From Staphylococcus durrellii (GTDB taxonomy: Bacteria > Bacillota > Bacilli > Staphylococcales > Staphylococcaceae), in assembly GCF_015594545.1 (NCBI RefSeq), contig NZ_JADIIO010000001.1:806001-870000 (forward strand): DNA of 64,000 bases, given 5' to 3'. Below the pieces are notes generated by a model that searched no databases, was not told the origin of the DNA, and saw nothing but the letters and a program-made list of their open reading frames with translations. A program made the translations under genes and the position numbers. Positions 1 to 10,850 of the stretch are shown piece after piece (position 1 is the first letter of the stretch; each line of letters starts with the position of its first letter).

Positions 1-1119
1 AACGGTCCAATTATTTGGGTAGATGATATTTTAAGTGCTCTACAACAACTAGCACAAGCTTATTTACGTTACGTAAACCCACAAGTAATTGCAGTTACAG
101 GATCTAATGGCAAAACCACTACTAAAGATATGATTGAAAGTGTGTTAAAGCCTCAATTCAAAGTTAAAAAAACGCGCGGTAATTATAATAATGAAATTGG
201 CATGCCTCTTACAATTTTGCAATTAGACCAAGATACTGAAATTTCCATTCTTGAAATGGGAATGTCTGGATATCATGAAATTGAACTATTATCTAAAATT
301 GCAGAACCCGATATTGCCATAATTACAAATATTGGCGAATCACATATGCAAGATTTAGGCTCACGAGAAGGTATCGCGCAAGCTAAGTTTGAAATTACTT
401 TAGGACTAAAGCAAGGTGGTTTGTTTATTTATGATGGTGATGAACCATTATTAAAATCACATGTAGATAAATTGAAAGATGTAAAATTGACGAGCGTAGG
501 TTTAGATAATAACAATACGTATGTTTGTAAAATAGATGACTTTGCTACAGAAGGTATTGCTTTTTCTATAAATGACACGGAACAATATGCTTTGCCTATA
601 CTAGGAACACATAATATGAAAAATGCAGCAATCGCTATAGCAGTAGGAAAAAGATTAAATTTAGATTATGAAACGATATATAATAACTTAAAACAAGTAA
701 AACTCACTGGTATGCGTATGGAACAACATATTAGTGACGAAGGCTTAGTTGTTATAAACGATGCTTATAATGCAAGTCCTACAAGTATGAAAGCGGCAAT
801 TGATACTTTATCTAATATGTCGGGACGCAAGATTTTAGTATTAGGCGATGTATTAGAATTAGGGCAAGACAGTAAGTTAATGCATGAAGAAGTCGGCAGT
901 TATTTATCTAATAAAGGTATTAGTTTCTTATTTACTTATGGTAGTGAAGCTGCTTATATTTATGATAAAGGCCAAAATAAAGTAGAACAGGCGAAACATT
1001 TCGATGACAAAGTGCAATTAATTAAATATTTAAATGGTATAGTGCAAGTCGAGGACAAAATTTTAATTAAAGGTTCTAGAGGTATGAAGCTAGAAGAAGT
1101 CGTAGAAGCCTTAATATAA
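1..1119 (+). CDS. murF: UDP-N-acetylmuramoyl-tripeptide--D-alanyl-D-alanine ligase (5' end outside window)
   Basis: MurF performs the last cytoplasmic step of peptidoglycan precursor synthesis, adding D-Ala-D-Ala to the UDP-MurNAc-tripeptide with ATP. The reading frame is open from base 1, so the N-terminal domain is cut off by the window edge and 372 residues remain. The Mur ligase P-loop ([11 protein letters not shown]) lies near base 100, the central-domain motif [12 protein letters not shown] near base 255, and the C-terminal domain carries the substrate-binding stretch [14 protein letters not shown] near base 757. It is followed by a strong terminator and then by cshA, the usual staphylococcal order. 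Family assignment is secure; the only limitation is the missing start. Confidence 0.96.
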   Translation, partial: NGPIIWVDDILSALQQLAQAYLRYVNPQVIAVTGSNGKTTTKDMIESVLKPQFKVKKTRGNYNNEIGMPLTILQLDQDTEISILEMGMSGYHEIELLSKIAEPDIAIITNIGESHMQDLGSREGIAQAKFEITLGLKQGGLFIYDGDEPLLKSHVDKLKDVKLTSVGLDNNNTYVCKIDDFATEGIAFSINDTEQYALPILGTHNMKNAAIAIAVGKRLNLDYETIYNNLKQVKLTGMRMEQHISDEGLVVINDAYNASPTSMKAAIDTLSNMSGRKILVLGDVLELGQDSKLMHEEVGSYLSNKGISFLFTYGSEAAYIYDKGQNKVEQAKHFDDKVQLIKYLNGIVQVEDKILIKGSRGMKLEEVVEALI

Positions 1120-1124
1120 TATTT

Positions 1125-1160
1125 ATCACAACAGAAATATCATTCTGTTGTGATTTTTTA
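1125..1160 (+). terminator. Rho-independent terminator of murF
   Basis: Two perfect 12-nt arms (ATCACAACAGAA at 1125-1136 and TTCTGTTGTGAT at 1143-1154) enclose a 6-nt loop and are followed by a run of T. Confidence 0.9.
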
Positions 1161-2997
<1,837 letters not shown>

Positions 2998-3030
2998 GGT
3001 CTAACTTATCATATATAGCAATTTAAGTTT

Positions 3031-3062
3031 AATCATCTCACTTATGTGAGGTGATTTTTTTA
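3031..3062 (+). terminator. Rho-independent terminator of cshA
   Basis: Arms AATCATCTCAC and GTGAGGTGATT (one G-U pair) enclose the loop TTAT and are followed by a run of T. Confidence 0.88.
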
Positions 3063-3098
3063 TTAAATAGTTTTGTTATTAATTTTTAGGAGTAGTGA

Positions 3099-3638
3099 GT
3101 GGTGTCTAATGACTATGTTATAATAAAAATCAAAATTCATGCTGAAAGAGTTGAGAAAATGATACGTGATAACATATATTATCGCAGCCCTAAAAAAGTA
3201 TTGAAATATTATTATTTAACAGAAGGATTATTACTATTAGTTGGTATCATTATAGGAATAGCCCTAATTTTACTAACGCATTATTACAATTGGTGGAATG
3301 CAATTCATTATATAGTTATAGTAGGTATGGTTGTTGATGTTTTTTATTTTGTAGTGACACCAGTAATTAAATATAAATTCACTTTTTATAAAATTGAGAC
3401 AGATTATGTAGCAATTTCAAAGCAATTTTTCTTTAAGAAAACTGAATTGGTAAAATTTGAAAGAACTCAAATAGTTAATAGAAAAAGTAATCCTGTACTA
3501 GATATATTAGGTTTAAGTAAAACATCGATACACACTGCAGGTCATGTTGTTAACTTACCATTGATTCAAAACAAGGACGCTGAAACAGTTGAAACTTCGA
3601 TATTATCATATTTGAGAGGAGCAGATTTTGATGTATAA
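3099..3638 (+). CDS. PH domain-containing membrane protein (YdbS-like)
   Basis: First of three consecutive genes for bacterial PH-domain membrane proteins (the YdbS/YdbT type, with the PF03703-like fold). Two hydrophobic segments at about residues 48-65 and 72-92 are followed by a beta-rich domain of about 80 residues containing YVAISKQFFFKKTELVKFERTQIV, a typical start of this domain. The molecular function is unknown; homologues sit beside acpS in other staphylococci. The start given is GTG at 3099 with AGGAG at 3088-3092. GTG at 3102 or the ATG at 3159 are alternatives, the latter giving a shorter N terminus closer to homologues. The gene overlaps the next by 8 nt, which implies translational coupling. 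Confidence 0.85.
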   Translation: MVSNDYVIIKIKIHAERVEKMIRDNIYYRSPKKVLKYYYLTEGLLLLVGIIIGIALILLTHYYNWWNAIHYIVIVGMVVDVFYFVVTPVIKYKFTFYKIETDYVAISKQFFFKKTELVKFERTQIVNRKSNPVLDILGLSKTSIHTAGHVVNLPLIQNKDAETVETSILSYLRGADFDV

Positions 3639-5124
3639 ACCTCAAAAGTTACATCCAATTTCTTATATTTCAGGTATTATAGAAGCGATAAAGCAAAACT
3701 TTGTCCTTGTTATCATTTTCTTAGTATTTAATTTAAAAGACTTTGATTTTAAAAATTATACTTCATATATTTATCCAGGCATAGTAGCTATTATCTTTAT
3801 AGTTTCATTTATTATACATTCATTAAAAGTTTATAAGACAAGATATTGGATTGAAAAAGATCACTTTATATTAACGTCAGGTGTTTTTACCAAACAACGT
3901 AAAGAATTAAATATCCGACGTATTCAATCTGTCGACACTACTCAAGGATTAGTCAATCAACTCGTTGGCGGAGTTGTCTTGCAAATAAAAACACCGAGTG
4001 ATGGTATAGAATTAGATACAGTCTCTAAAAAACAAAGTCAACTTATACAACAAGCCATTAAACAGCAACAGTTGAGCCTACAAGATAATGTAGTAAATGA
4101 TGAAGTACTTCAGAGCGATAATGACAATAATGTTGAAACTACGAGTAATTCAACGGATCAACTTTATAAATTAAGCTTTAAAAATTTACTATTAATGGCG
4201 ATGACAAGTGGTGCAATCGGTATAGCTTTTGCTGCTATAATGCCTATTTTAGGTGGTTTTTCAGATATTATCCCATGGAATGCTATTACAAATAAGGTAG
4301 AACATATTGCACAAGCGGTTTCTATTATAGTGATAATTATTGTTTTTACTATACTTATATTAAGTTATATTATTGGAACAATCATTACCATAGTACGTTA
4401 TTTTAATTACACGCTAACTCAAGAGAACAACCAACTTAATATTTCGTATGGATTATTTAAAATTCAAAATATCACTGTTCCTACAGATAGGGTACAAGCA
4501 GTTATAGAAAATCAATCTTTTTTACGTAAAATTTTTGGTTATACTGCAATTCATTTTGTAATTACAAGTGATATGGATAGAAATTTGGACGATGAAACTA
4601 TCGATGGCAAAGTAATGGTTTTACCATTTATTAAACGTAGAGACGCTTTTAATATTATTAAAGGATTAGTTCCTTATTTTGAGTTTAATGAATCCGAAAA
4701 AGGTATGCCTTTGAGAAGCTTGCACCGTTACTTTATAAAAGAGTTTTTCGTATTACTAATTATTGGGATTGTTGGAACTTATTTTTGGTCTGCTTGGTCA
4801 GTTGTTATTGTGAGTGTTGTGTTATTGTTCTTTATAAGTAATGCAATATTAAATGTGAAATATGCTGGATATAAAGTAAACAATGAAGAAATAGTAGTGC
4901 ATAATGTTTCGATAATAGGTGTTAAAAATAACTATTTTAAACGAGACAAAATCTTAGGTATGGAAAATACTCAAACACCCTTCCTTAAAAGAAGCAACCT
5001 GACAACTTTTAGATACATTATTGCAAAGGCGTCAGGAATGCAAAAGATTGGTTTAAAATATGAAGATTCAAGCACAGTTCAAAGTTTGAAAAAATGGTAT
5101 TTAAGAGGTGTGTGGCATGAATGA
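3631..5124 (+). CDS. PH domain-containing membrane protein (YdbT-like, duplicated domain)
   Basis: Large member of the trio, 497 residues. There are hydrophobic hairpins near residues 20-60, 185-255 and 370-405, each followed by a PH-like domain. Signature stretches are KQRKELNIRRIQSVDTTQGL and, later, YTLTQENNQLNISYGLFKIQ with VPTDRVQAVI, showing at least two tandem copies. ATG at 3631 follows GAGAGGA with suitable spacing; an in-frame TTG lies one codon upstream. It overlaps both neighbours by 8 nt, so the three genes are probably one operon and may form a complex. The biochemical role is not established. An acidic, Asn/Asp-rich linker near residues 155-180 separates the domains. Confidence 0.88.
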   Translation: MYKPQKLHPISYISGIIEAIKQNFVLVIIFLVFNLKDFDFKNYTSYIYPGIVAIIFIVSFIIHSLKVYKTRYWIEKDHFILTSGVFTKQRKELNIRRIQSVDTTQGLVNQLVGGVVLQIKTPSDGIELDTVSKKQSQLIQQAIKQQQLSLQDNVVNDEVLQSDNDNNVETTSNSTDQLYKLSFKNLLLMAMTSGAIGIAFAAIMPILGGFSDIIPWNAITNKVEHIAQAVSIIVIIIVFTILILSYIIGTIITIVRYFNYTLTQENNQLNISYGLFKIQNITVPTDRVQAVIENQSFLRKIFGYTAIHFVITSDMDRNLDDETIDGKVMVLPFIKRRDAFNIIKGLVPYFEFNESEKGMPLRSLHRYFIKEFFVLLIIGIVGTYFWSAWSVVIVSVVLLFFISNAILNVKYAGYKVNNEEIVVHNVSIIGVKNNYFKRDKILGMENTQTPFLKRSNLTTFRYIIAKASGMQKIGLKYEDSSTVQSLKKWYLRGVWHE

Positions 5125-5599
5125 TTTTAAGCAGATGGATTTAAATGGTAAAAGAGTCATGGCGCTACGATCAACTATTCTAACTTTTATTATTTTGGCA
5201 ATAATAGTAATAATACTTATTGTAGATACAATGTGGTTAGATTGGTTAAGTAAGAAGACGATTATGTGGGTTGGTATCATTGGGATAATAGTATTACTAC
5301 TCAATATACTCATTGGTACTTTAGTAATACCACGTTATCGATTTTTAATATTCAAATATAAATTAGATAATGATAAAATCGTTGTTCATACAGGGTTGTG
5401 GTTTATTACTACAAAAAATATACCCTTATTTAGAATACAAAATGTTGATATCCATGAAGGCATCATTATGAGAAAGTATAATTTAGCTAATGTGAACTTA
5501 TCAACTGCAGCTGGCAACGCTGAAATAAATTTTGTTACGAAACAAGAAGCAGACATAATAAAGCAACATATAAGAGTCGTTACACGAGAATACTTATAA
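5117..5599 (+). CDS. PH domain-containing membrane protein (third of the cluster)
   Basis: A 160-residue protein with two hydrophobic segments (about residues 22-40 and 50-72) followed by a PH-like domain that includes [20 protein letters not shown], matching the RIQ-x-VD motif of the preceding gene. ATG 5117 is preferred over the in-frame GTG at 5108, because AAGAGGTG ends 6 nt before the ATG and the alternative would place the ribosome-binding site inside the gene. It overlaps the upstream gene by 8 nt and is followed 28 nt later by acpS. Function unknown. Confidence 0.87.
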   Translation: MNDFKQMDLNGKRVMALRSTILTFIILAIIVIILIVDTMWLDWLSKKTIMWVGIIGIIVLLLNILIGTLVIPRYRFLIFKYKLDNDKIVVHTGLWFITTKNIPLFRIQNVDIHEGIIMRKYNLANVNLSTAAGNAEINFVTKQEADIIKQHIRVVTREYL

Positions 5600-5627
5600 A
5601 ATTGAAAAGATTGTAGGTCGTTATTAT

Positions 5628-5981
5628 ATGATATATGGCATAGGTATTGATTTAATAGAAATTCAACGTATTGAAAGTTTGTATAAAAGACAACAAAAGT
5701 TTGTTAATAGAATTTTGTCAGAGCAAGAAATAGAAAAATTTAATACGTTTATTAATACTAAACGTAAAATTGAGTTTTTAGCAGGTAGATTTGCTTGCAA
5801 AGAAGCATATAGTAAAGCGCTAGGTACAGGACTCGGAAAGACGGTAGCATTTCATGATATTGATTGTTTTAATGACGATTTAGGTAAACCTTGTATTGAG
5901 CATAAAGACTATGTTGTTCATGTGAGTATTACACATACTGAGACCTATGCAATGAGTGAAGTAATATTAGAATATAAATAA
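5628..5981 (+). CDS. acpS: Holo-[acyl-carrier-protein] synthase
   Basis: AcpS transfers 4'-phosphopantetheine from CoA to the serine of acyl carrier protein, activating it for fatty acid synthesis. The 117-residue length is normal. The metal-binding motif [11 protein letters not shown] is at residues 5-15 and the conserved [18 protein letters not shown] stretch is at about 50-67. The C-terminal [10 protein letters not shown] motif is also present. The ribosome-binding site is weak (AGGT), which suggests dependence on translation of the upstream PH-domain genes. The order acpS-alr-mazEF is conserved in staphylococci. Confidence 0.97.
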   Translation: MIYGIGIDLIEIQRIESLYKRQQKFVNRILSEQEIEKFNTFINTKRKIEFLAGRFACKEAYSKALGTGLGKTVAFHDIDCFNDDLGKPCIEHKDYVVHVSITHTETYAMSEVILEYK

Positions 5982-6085
5982 AATATAAATTTAAAAGTCA
6001 GTTCTTTGGCTAAAAATTTATATTTTTAATAAACTTAAATTAATAAGTGTATAAAAATCAACTTAGGGAAGGTTGGAGATAATGT

Positions 6086-7234
6086 ATGGCGGACAAATAT
6101 TATCGATCTACATATGTGAACGTAAACCTAAATGAAATTGCGTCAAACTATCAAATTTTTCAAAAATTACATCCTAAAAAAACAGTCATGCCTGTAGTTA
6201 AAGCAAATGGCTATGGGTTAGGGAGCATACCAATTGCGAAAAAACTAATGAACATTGGTGTGGAATTTTTTGCCGTTGCAACATTGGACGAAGCGATTGA
6301 ATTAAGAATGCATGGTGTCAATGCCAAAATATTAGTTTTAGGTGTGATTTCTGTTGAACAAATAAATAAAGCGATTCAGCATCGTGTAGCTTTAACAGTA
6401 CCTTCACTAAGTTGGTTAAAAACTGCTATTACTCATATTTCAAATGAAAATAAAAAGGAATTATGGTTGCATATCAAATTAGATACTGGCATGGGTAGAT
6501 TAGGTATAAAGGATAAAGAAGAATATAACAATGCAATTGAAACTATCAACGAGGAACCGAATTTAGTATTCGAAGGCGTTTTCACTCACTTTGCATGTGC
6601 TGATGAACCAGGAGACTCAATGAATCAACAACAACAACAATTTGAAGAACTGGTAGAGTCTGCGGATAAACCACAATATATTCATTCTCAAAATTCAGCT
6701 GGAGCATTAATGAAAGATACACAATTTTGTAATGCTGTCCGTGTTGGTATTTCATTGTATGGATATTATCCATCATCGTATGTTAAAGAAAATGTTAAAG
6801 TTCATCTTAAGCCTAGCGCACAATGGGTAACTGAAATCGTTCAAACTAAAACTTTACAGCCTGGAGATTCAGTTAGTTATGGAAGCATTTATACTGCAAC
6901 AGAACATACAAGAATAGGTATTTTACCTGTAGGCTATGCAGATGGTTTTGCACGCTTAATGACCGGTGCTTATGTAAATGTTAACGGTACACAATGTCGT
7001 ATCATCGGAAAAGTATGCATGGACCAAGTAATAATTAAAATTCCTGATCATATAGAAGTTAATGACAAAGTCATTTTGATGGACCATCACTCAGATTCTC
7101 CACAAGCAGCTGAAATGTTGGCTATACAACAACAAACGATTAATTATGAAGTGCTTTGTAACTTAAGTAGAAGGTTGCCACGTGTGTATTACGATTCCGG
7201 TAGTGTAGAAATACACAATGAATTATTGAAATAG
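6086..7234 (+). CDS. alr: Alanine racemase
   Basis: PLP-dependent interconversion of L- and D-alanine, supplying D-Ala for peptidoglycan and teichoic acid alanylation. The PLP lysine is K39 in the motif [22 protein letters not shown] near residue 130 and the catalytic-tyrosine region [10 protein letters not shown] near residue 265 are present, as are the C-terminal GKVCMDQ and NYEVLC motifs. Length 382 residues is standard. It precedes mazEF with a short intergenic region, as in S. aureus. Confidence 0.97.
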   Translation: MADKYYRSTYVNVNLNEIASNYQIFQKLHPKKTVMPVVKANGYGLGSIPIAKKLMNIGVEFFAVATLDEAIELRMHGVNAKILVLGVISVEQINKAIQHRVALTVPSLSWLKTAITHISNENKKELWLHIKLDTGMGRLGIKDKEEYNNAIETINEEPNLVFEGVFTHFACADEPGDSMNQQQQQFEELVESADKPQYIHSQNSAGALMKDTQFCNAVRVGISLYGYYPSSYVKENVKVHLKPSAQWVTEIVQTKTLQPGDSVSYGSIYTATEHTRIGILPVGYADGFARLMTGAYVNVNGTQCRIIGKVCMDQVIIKIPDHIEVNDKVILMDHHSDSPQAAEMLAIQQQTINYEVLCNLSRRLPRVYYDSGSVEIHNELLK

Positions 7235-7321
7235 TATAGTCACTGTTTTTAAAATTTGTTATTATTAATGTAATCACAAATCAAATTAAACTATTTTTTA
7301 AGTCATACGGAGGTTTTATTC

Positions 7322-7492
7322 ATGTCCAGTTTTAACCAAAGTAGAAACCATAATATAGAACAATCTTTAAAAGAAGGCTATTCTCAAATGGCTGATTTGA
7401 ATCTCTCCCTTGCAGCAGAAGCTTTTCCCTTTGAATGTGAAGCTTGTGATTGCAATGAAACTTTTCTTAGTTCGAACAATACTAGTGATTGA
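7322..7492 (+). CDS. mazE: Antitoxin MazE
   Basis: A 56-residue protein that binds and neutralises the MazF endoribonuclease and represses its own promoter. The sequence includes [16 protein letters not shown] and the Cys-containing CEACDCNET region typical of staphylococcal MazE, and the length equals the S. aureus protein. ATG 7322 follows the strong ribosome-binding site ACGGAGG. Its TGA overlaps the ATG of mazF by one base, giving tight translational coupling with the antitoxin made first. Confidence 0.94.
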   Translation: MSSFNQSRNHNIEQSLKEGYSQMADLNLSLAAEAFPFECEACDCNETFLSSNNTSD

Positions 7493-7848
7493 TGCGAAGA
7501 GGAGATGTATATCTAGCTGATTTATCGCCAGTTCAAGGGTCTGAACAAGGGGGAGTAAGGCCCGTTGTCATTATACAAAATGATACTGGTAATAAATATA
7601 GTCCTACCGTAATTGTCGCGGCGATTACTGGTAGGATTAATAAAGCTAAAATTCCGACTCATGTAGAAATAGAAAAGAAAAAGTATAAACTTGATAAGGA
7701 TTCGGTTATACTTCTTGAACAAATTAGAACATTAGATAAAAAGAGACTAAAAGAAAAATTAACGTATTTATCAGAAGACAAAATGAAAGAAGTCAATAAT
7801 GCGCTTGATATTAGTTTAGGATTACATAATGTTAGAAATCACAAATAA
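7492..7848 (+). CDS. mazF: Endoribonuclease toxin MazF
   Basis: A 118-residue sequence-specific RNase toxin of the PemK/MazF family; the staphylococcal enzyme cuts at a UACAU pentad. The N terminus [18 protein letters not shown] carries the family motif, followed by [11 protein letters not shown] and [18 protein letters not shown] 7492 is chosen over an in-frame TTG at 7489 because it matches homologues and overlaps the mazE stop. In staphylococci mazEF lies just upstream of rsbU-sigB and transcripts can read through. Here a good terminator lies between. Confidence 0.96.
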   Translation: MRRGDVYLADLSPVQGSEQGGVRPVVIIQNDTGNKYSPTVIVAAITGRINKAKIPTHVEIEKKKYKLDKDSVILLEQIRTLDKKRLKEKLTYLSEDKMKEVNNALDISLGLHNVRNHK

Positions 7849-7945
7849 ATCCCTTTTATAAAGTTAAATGGTATAAATCAAACCGATTTTATGAGTAGCC
7901 ATTATTGTTCTGTTAATTTCACTTAAAAAGGGTCTATGTAATGAG

Positions 7946-7971
7946 GCTTTAGGAAATCCTAAAGCTTTTTT
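7946..7971 (+). terminator. Terminator between mazF and rsbU
   Basis: Perfect arms GCTTTAGG and CCTAAAGC around AAAT, followed by six T. It separates mazEF from the sigB operon, although leakage is possible with only 8 bp of stem. Confidence 0.85.
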
Positions 7972-8079
7972 AATATTTAAGAGTCTCTTGTTCACTATTT
8001 ATTTTTAATTAATTAACTATATGCTTATTACCTGAATTTATCATCATAATAAATTAAGTTTAAGAGGAGGTTTAATAGC

Positions 8080-9081
8080 ATGGAAGAATTTAAAAAAATG
8101 TATAGACATCTTATAGATTTAAGTCTAACAACATCTGGTAGACAGGAACTAGCTGAGGAATGTAGTTCTTATATTGATGAAGTTGTAAATAAAGATATTT
8201 TACCAGAAGAAATCGTTGAAATTCACAAAGAATATATTACCATGCTAGATTTAAACCAAACAGAAATTTTGGGTTCTTTAGAAGTTTTAGAAGAAATTGT
8301 TAAAGGTTTTGGTTATAATTATAGAGATTATCAACGTCTCGTTGACCGTATGCAATATCATGACAAAGAAATAGATTTAGCCTCTAGGTTACAACAAACA
8401 ATGTTGAAAACCGATATTCCTCAATTTGATAGTATTCAAATAGGTGTTATTTCTGTTGCTGCACAAAAAGTAAGTGGAGATTACTTCAATTTAATCGATC
8501 ATAAAGATGGTACGATGAGTTTTGCTGTAGCTGATGTGATAGGTAAAGGAATACCTGCTGCGCTAGCAATGAGTATGATTAAGTTCGGAATGGACTCATA
8601 TGGTCATTCACAACTTCCGAGTGATGGTTTAAAAAGATTAAATCGAGTTGTCGAAAAAAATGTTAATCAAAATATGTTTGTAACTATGTTTTATGGGTTA
8701 TATGAAGAGATGAATCATTTATTATATTGTAGCTCGGCTGGACATGAGCCTGGATATATCTATAGAGCAGAGTCACAAGAATTTGAAGAAATAGATGTGC
8801 GAGGACGTGTGTTAGGCGTTAGCCAACTTACAAGATATAAGCAACAAGAGATACCGGTTTATTTAGATGACTTAGTAATAATATTTACCGATGGCGTTAC
8901 TGAAGTTCGCGACCAAGAAGGAACATTTTTAGATAAAAGTTACTTATTAAATATGATTCACAAATATAAACATATGCATCCCCAAGATATTGTGCAATTA
9001 TTGTACGAAGCTATTTTAAAAATACAAAATCCCAAGAAACGCGACGATTTAACAATTTTAATTATTAAACGAGTCAATTAA
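8080..9081 (+). CDS. rsbU: Sigma-B activator, serine phosphatase RsbU
   Basis: A 333-residue PP2C-type phosphatase that dephosphorylates RsbV, so that RsbV can pull RsbW away from sigma B. The N-terminal helical domain (about residues 1-85) matches the RsbU N domain, and the phosphatase domain follows. Visible motifs are VSGDYFNLI with metal-binding Asp, FAVADVIGKGIPAALAMSMIKF, SSAGHEPGYIY, and the C-terminal FTDGVTE and RDDLTILII. The ribosome-binding site GAGGAGG is strong. The frame is complete, which matters because natural rsbU defects are known in staphylococci. Confidence 0.96.
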   Translation: MEEFKKMYRHLIDLSLTTSGRQELAEECSSYIDEVVNKDILPEEIVEIHKEYITMLDLNQTEILGSLEVLEEIVKGFGYNYRDYQRLVDRMQYHDKEIDLASRLQQTMLKTDIPQFDSIQIGVISVAAQKVSGDYFNLIDHKDGTMSFAVADVIGKGIPAALAMSMIKFGMDSYGHSQLPSDGLKRLNRVVEKNVNQNMFVTMFYGLYEEMNHLLYCSSAGHEPGYIYRAESQEFEEIDVRGRVLGVSQLTRYKQQEIPVYLDDLVIIFTDGVTEVRDQEGTFLDKSYLLNMIHKYKHMHPQDIVQLLYEAILKIQNPKKRDDLTILIIKRVN

Positions 9082-9096
9082 TAGTGAATAACTTTG

Positions 9097-9122
9097 GGTT
9101 AGTGAATGTAAACTAAGGGTAT
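9097..9122 (+). promoter_or_regulatory. Candidate sigma-B promoter upstream of rsbV
   Basis: A perfect sigma-B -10 element GGGTAT lies at 9117-9122. A weaker -35-like element GGTTAG lies 14 nt upstream (the consensus is GTTTAA). The position between rsbU and rsbV is where the autoregulatory sigma-B promoter is known in S. aureus. Confidence 0.65.
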
Positions 9123-9161
9123 ACAGAGAACAAAATAAGACATTTTTAGGAGTGTAGCATA

Positions 9162-9488
9162 ATGAATCTTAATATTGAAAAAGTAACTCATGAACAACAT
9201 TATGAGATTAAAGTTGGCGGAGAATTAGATGTATATACAGTACCTGAACTAGAAGAGGTTTTAGTGCCGCTAAGACAAGAAGGCACTCATGATATACATG
9301 TTAATTTAGAGAATGTGAGTTATATGGATTCCACTGGTTTGGGTTTATTCGTAGGTACGTTAAAAGCCTTAAATCAAAATGATAAAGAACTATATATATT
9401 CGGTGCTTCTGATCGTATTAGCCGTTTGTTTGATATAACAGGGTTAAAAGATTTAATGCATGTTAATGAAGGAACGGAGGTTGAATAA
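9162..9488 (+). CDS. rsbV: Anti-anti-sigma factor RsbV
   Basis: A STAS-domain protein of 108 residues. When unphosphorylated it binds RsbW and releases sigma B. The phosphorylatable serine lies in [14 protein letters not shown] near residue 57, the canonical DSxGL motif. The N-terminal [13 protein letters not shown] is also typical. AGGAG precedes the ATG. A sigma-B-type promoter lies about 40 nt upstream of this start. Confidence 0.96.
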   Translation: MNLNIEKVTHEQHYEIKVGGELDVYTVPELEEVLVPLRQEGTHDIHVNLENVSYMDSTGLGLFVGTLKALNQNDKELYIFGASDRISRLFDITGLKDLMHVNEGTEVE

Positions 9489-9489
9489 C

Positions 9490-9969
9490 ATGCAAAGTAA
9501 ACAAGACTATATTGAAATGCGTCTACCAGCTTCTGCAGAATACGTGAGTTTAATAAGATTAACTTTATCTGGTGTGTTTTCTAGAGCGGGTGCATCTTAT
9601 GATGATATAGAAGATTCTAAGATAGCTGTCAGTGAAGCAGTTACTAATGCTGTTAAACATGCATATAAAGATGGTGCTGAAACAGGTATGATTAATCTTT
9701 GTTTTGAAATTTTTGATGACAAAATTAGAATTGTAATTTCAGACCAAGGCGAAAGCTTTGATTACGAAAAAACAAAAGAACAACTTGGACCATATCAAGA
9801 AAATGAAAATATTGACTTTCTTAGAGAAGGTGGTTTAGGCTTATTCTTAATTGAATCATTAATGGACGAAGTTACCGTCGATAAAAATCCAGGGGTAACT
9901 ATTAGTATGACAAAGTATATAAAAAAAGAGCAGGTGCGAAATGATGACGAAAGAGTCGAAATCGGTTAA
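9490..9969 (+). CDS. rsbW: Serine kinase and anti-sigma-B factor RsbW
   Basis: A GHKL-fold protein kinase of 159 residues that sequesters sigma B and phosphorylates RsbV. The N box [13 protein letters not shown] (near residue 50) and the G boxes SDQGESFDY and [14 protein letters not shown] are visible. ATG 9490 is selected because GGAGG at 9476-9480 is well placed and the length then equals the S. aureus protein. It starts one base after the rsbV stop and its 3' end overlaps sigB by 26 nt. Confidence 0.96.
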   Translation: MQSKQDYIEMRLPASAEYVSLIRLTLSGVFSRAGASYDDIEDSKIAVSEAVTNAVKHAYKDGAETGMINLCFEIFDDKIRIVISDQGESFDYEKTKEQLGPYQENENIDFLREGGLGLFLIESLMDEVTVDKNPGVTISMTKYIKKEQVRNDDERVEIG

Positions 9970-10714
9970 TGACGTATCACCTGAACAGATCAACAAATGG
10001 ATACAAGAGCATCAAAACAACGAAAATACTGATGCTCAAGATAGGTTAGTTAAACATTATCGTAAACTCATAGAATCATTAGCTTACAAATATTCCAAAG
10101 GTCAGTCTCATCACGAAGATTTAGTTCAGGTGGGTATGGTTGGTTTAATTGGAGCAATAAACCGTTTTGATTTATCCTTTGATAGAAAATTCGAAGCTTT
10201 TTTAGTGCCTACAGTAATTGGAGAAATAAAACGTTATCTCCGTGATAAAACTTGGAGCGTTCATGTTCCTAGAAGAATTAAAGAAATAGGGCCACGCATA
10301 AAAAAGGTCAGTGACGAATTAACCAATGAATTAGAACGCTCACCTTCTATTGATGAAATAGCTCAAAGATTAGAAGTAAGTGATGAAGAAGTGCTCGAAG
10401 CAATGGAAATGAGCCAAAGTTATAATGCACTTAGTGTAGATCATTCAATTGAAGCAGATAAAGATGGATCAACGGTTACTTTATTAGACATCATGGGCAA
10501 ACAAGATTCTAATTATGATTTAACGGAAAAGCGTATGATATTAGAAAAAATATTACCCATTTTATCTGAAAGAGAACGAGAGATCATTCAATGTACATTT
10601 ATTGAAGGATTAAGTCAAAAAGAAACAGGGGAACGCATTGGATTAAGTCAAATGCATGTTTCTCGCCTCCAAAGAACAGCAATAAAAAAATTACAAGATG
10701 CAGCAAAGAAATAA
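9944..10714 (+). CDS. sigB: RNA polymerase sigma factor SigB
   Basis: The alternative general-stress sigma factor, 256 residues. Region 2 includes [20 protein letters not shown] and the -10-binding area [20 protein letters not shown]. Region 3 follows with [15 protein letters not shown], and region 4 has the [26 protein letters not shown] 9944 aligns with the S. aureus start and is 7 nt from AGGTG; ATG 9941 is a possible alternative. The 26-nt overlap with rsbW favours balanced synthesis of sigma and anti-sigma. Confidence 0.97.
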   Translation: MTKESKSVNDVSPEQINKWIQEHQNNENTDAQDRLVKHYRKLIESLAYKYSKGQSHHEDLVQVGMVGLIGAINRFDLSFDRKFEAFLVPTVIGEIKRYLRDKTWSVHVPRRIKEIGPRIKKVSDELTNELERSPSIDEIAQRLEVSDEEVLEAMEMSQSYNALSVDHSIEADKDGSTVTLLDIMGKQDSNYDLTEKRMILEKILPILSEREREIIQCTFIEGLSQKETGERIGLSQMHVSRLQRTAIKKLQDAAKK

Positions 10715-10717
10715 TGA

Positions 10718-10765
10718 AAACTCCTTTCTTAATTTACAATGTAGATTAGTGAAAGGGGTTTTTCT
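10718..10765 (+). terminator. Terminator of the sigB operon
   Basis: Complementary arms AACTCCTTTC and GAAAGGGGTT (with G-U pairs) are followed by TTTTT. The loop is about 22 nt long, so the structure is a little weaker than its neighbours. Confidence 0.7.
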
Positions 10766-10850
10766 ATGACGATGTGGAACGTACATATTATAGATTTATA
10801 TGATATGTTAAAATATATAATTAAGATATAGACATAAGGTGGAGGACAGT

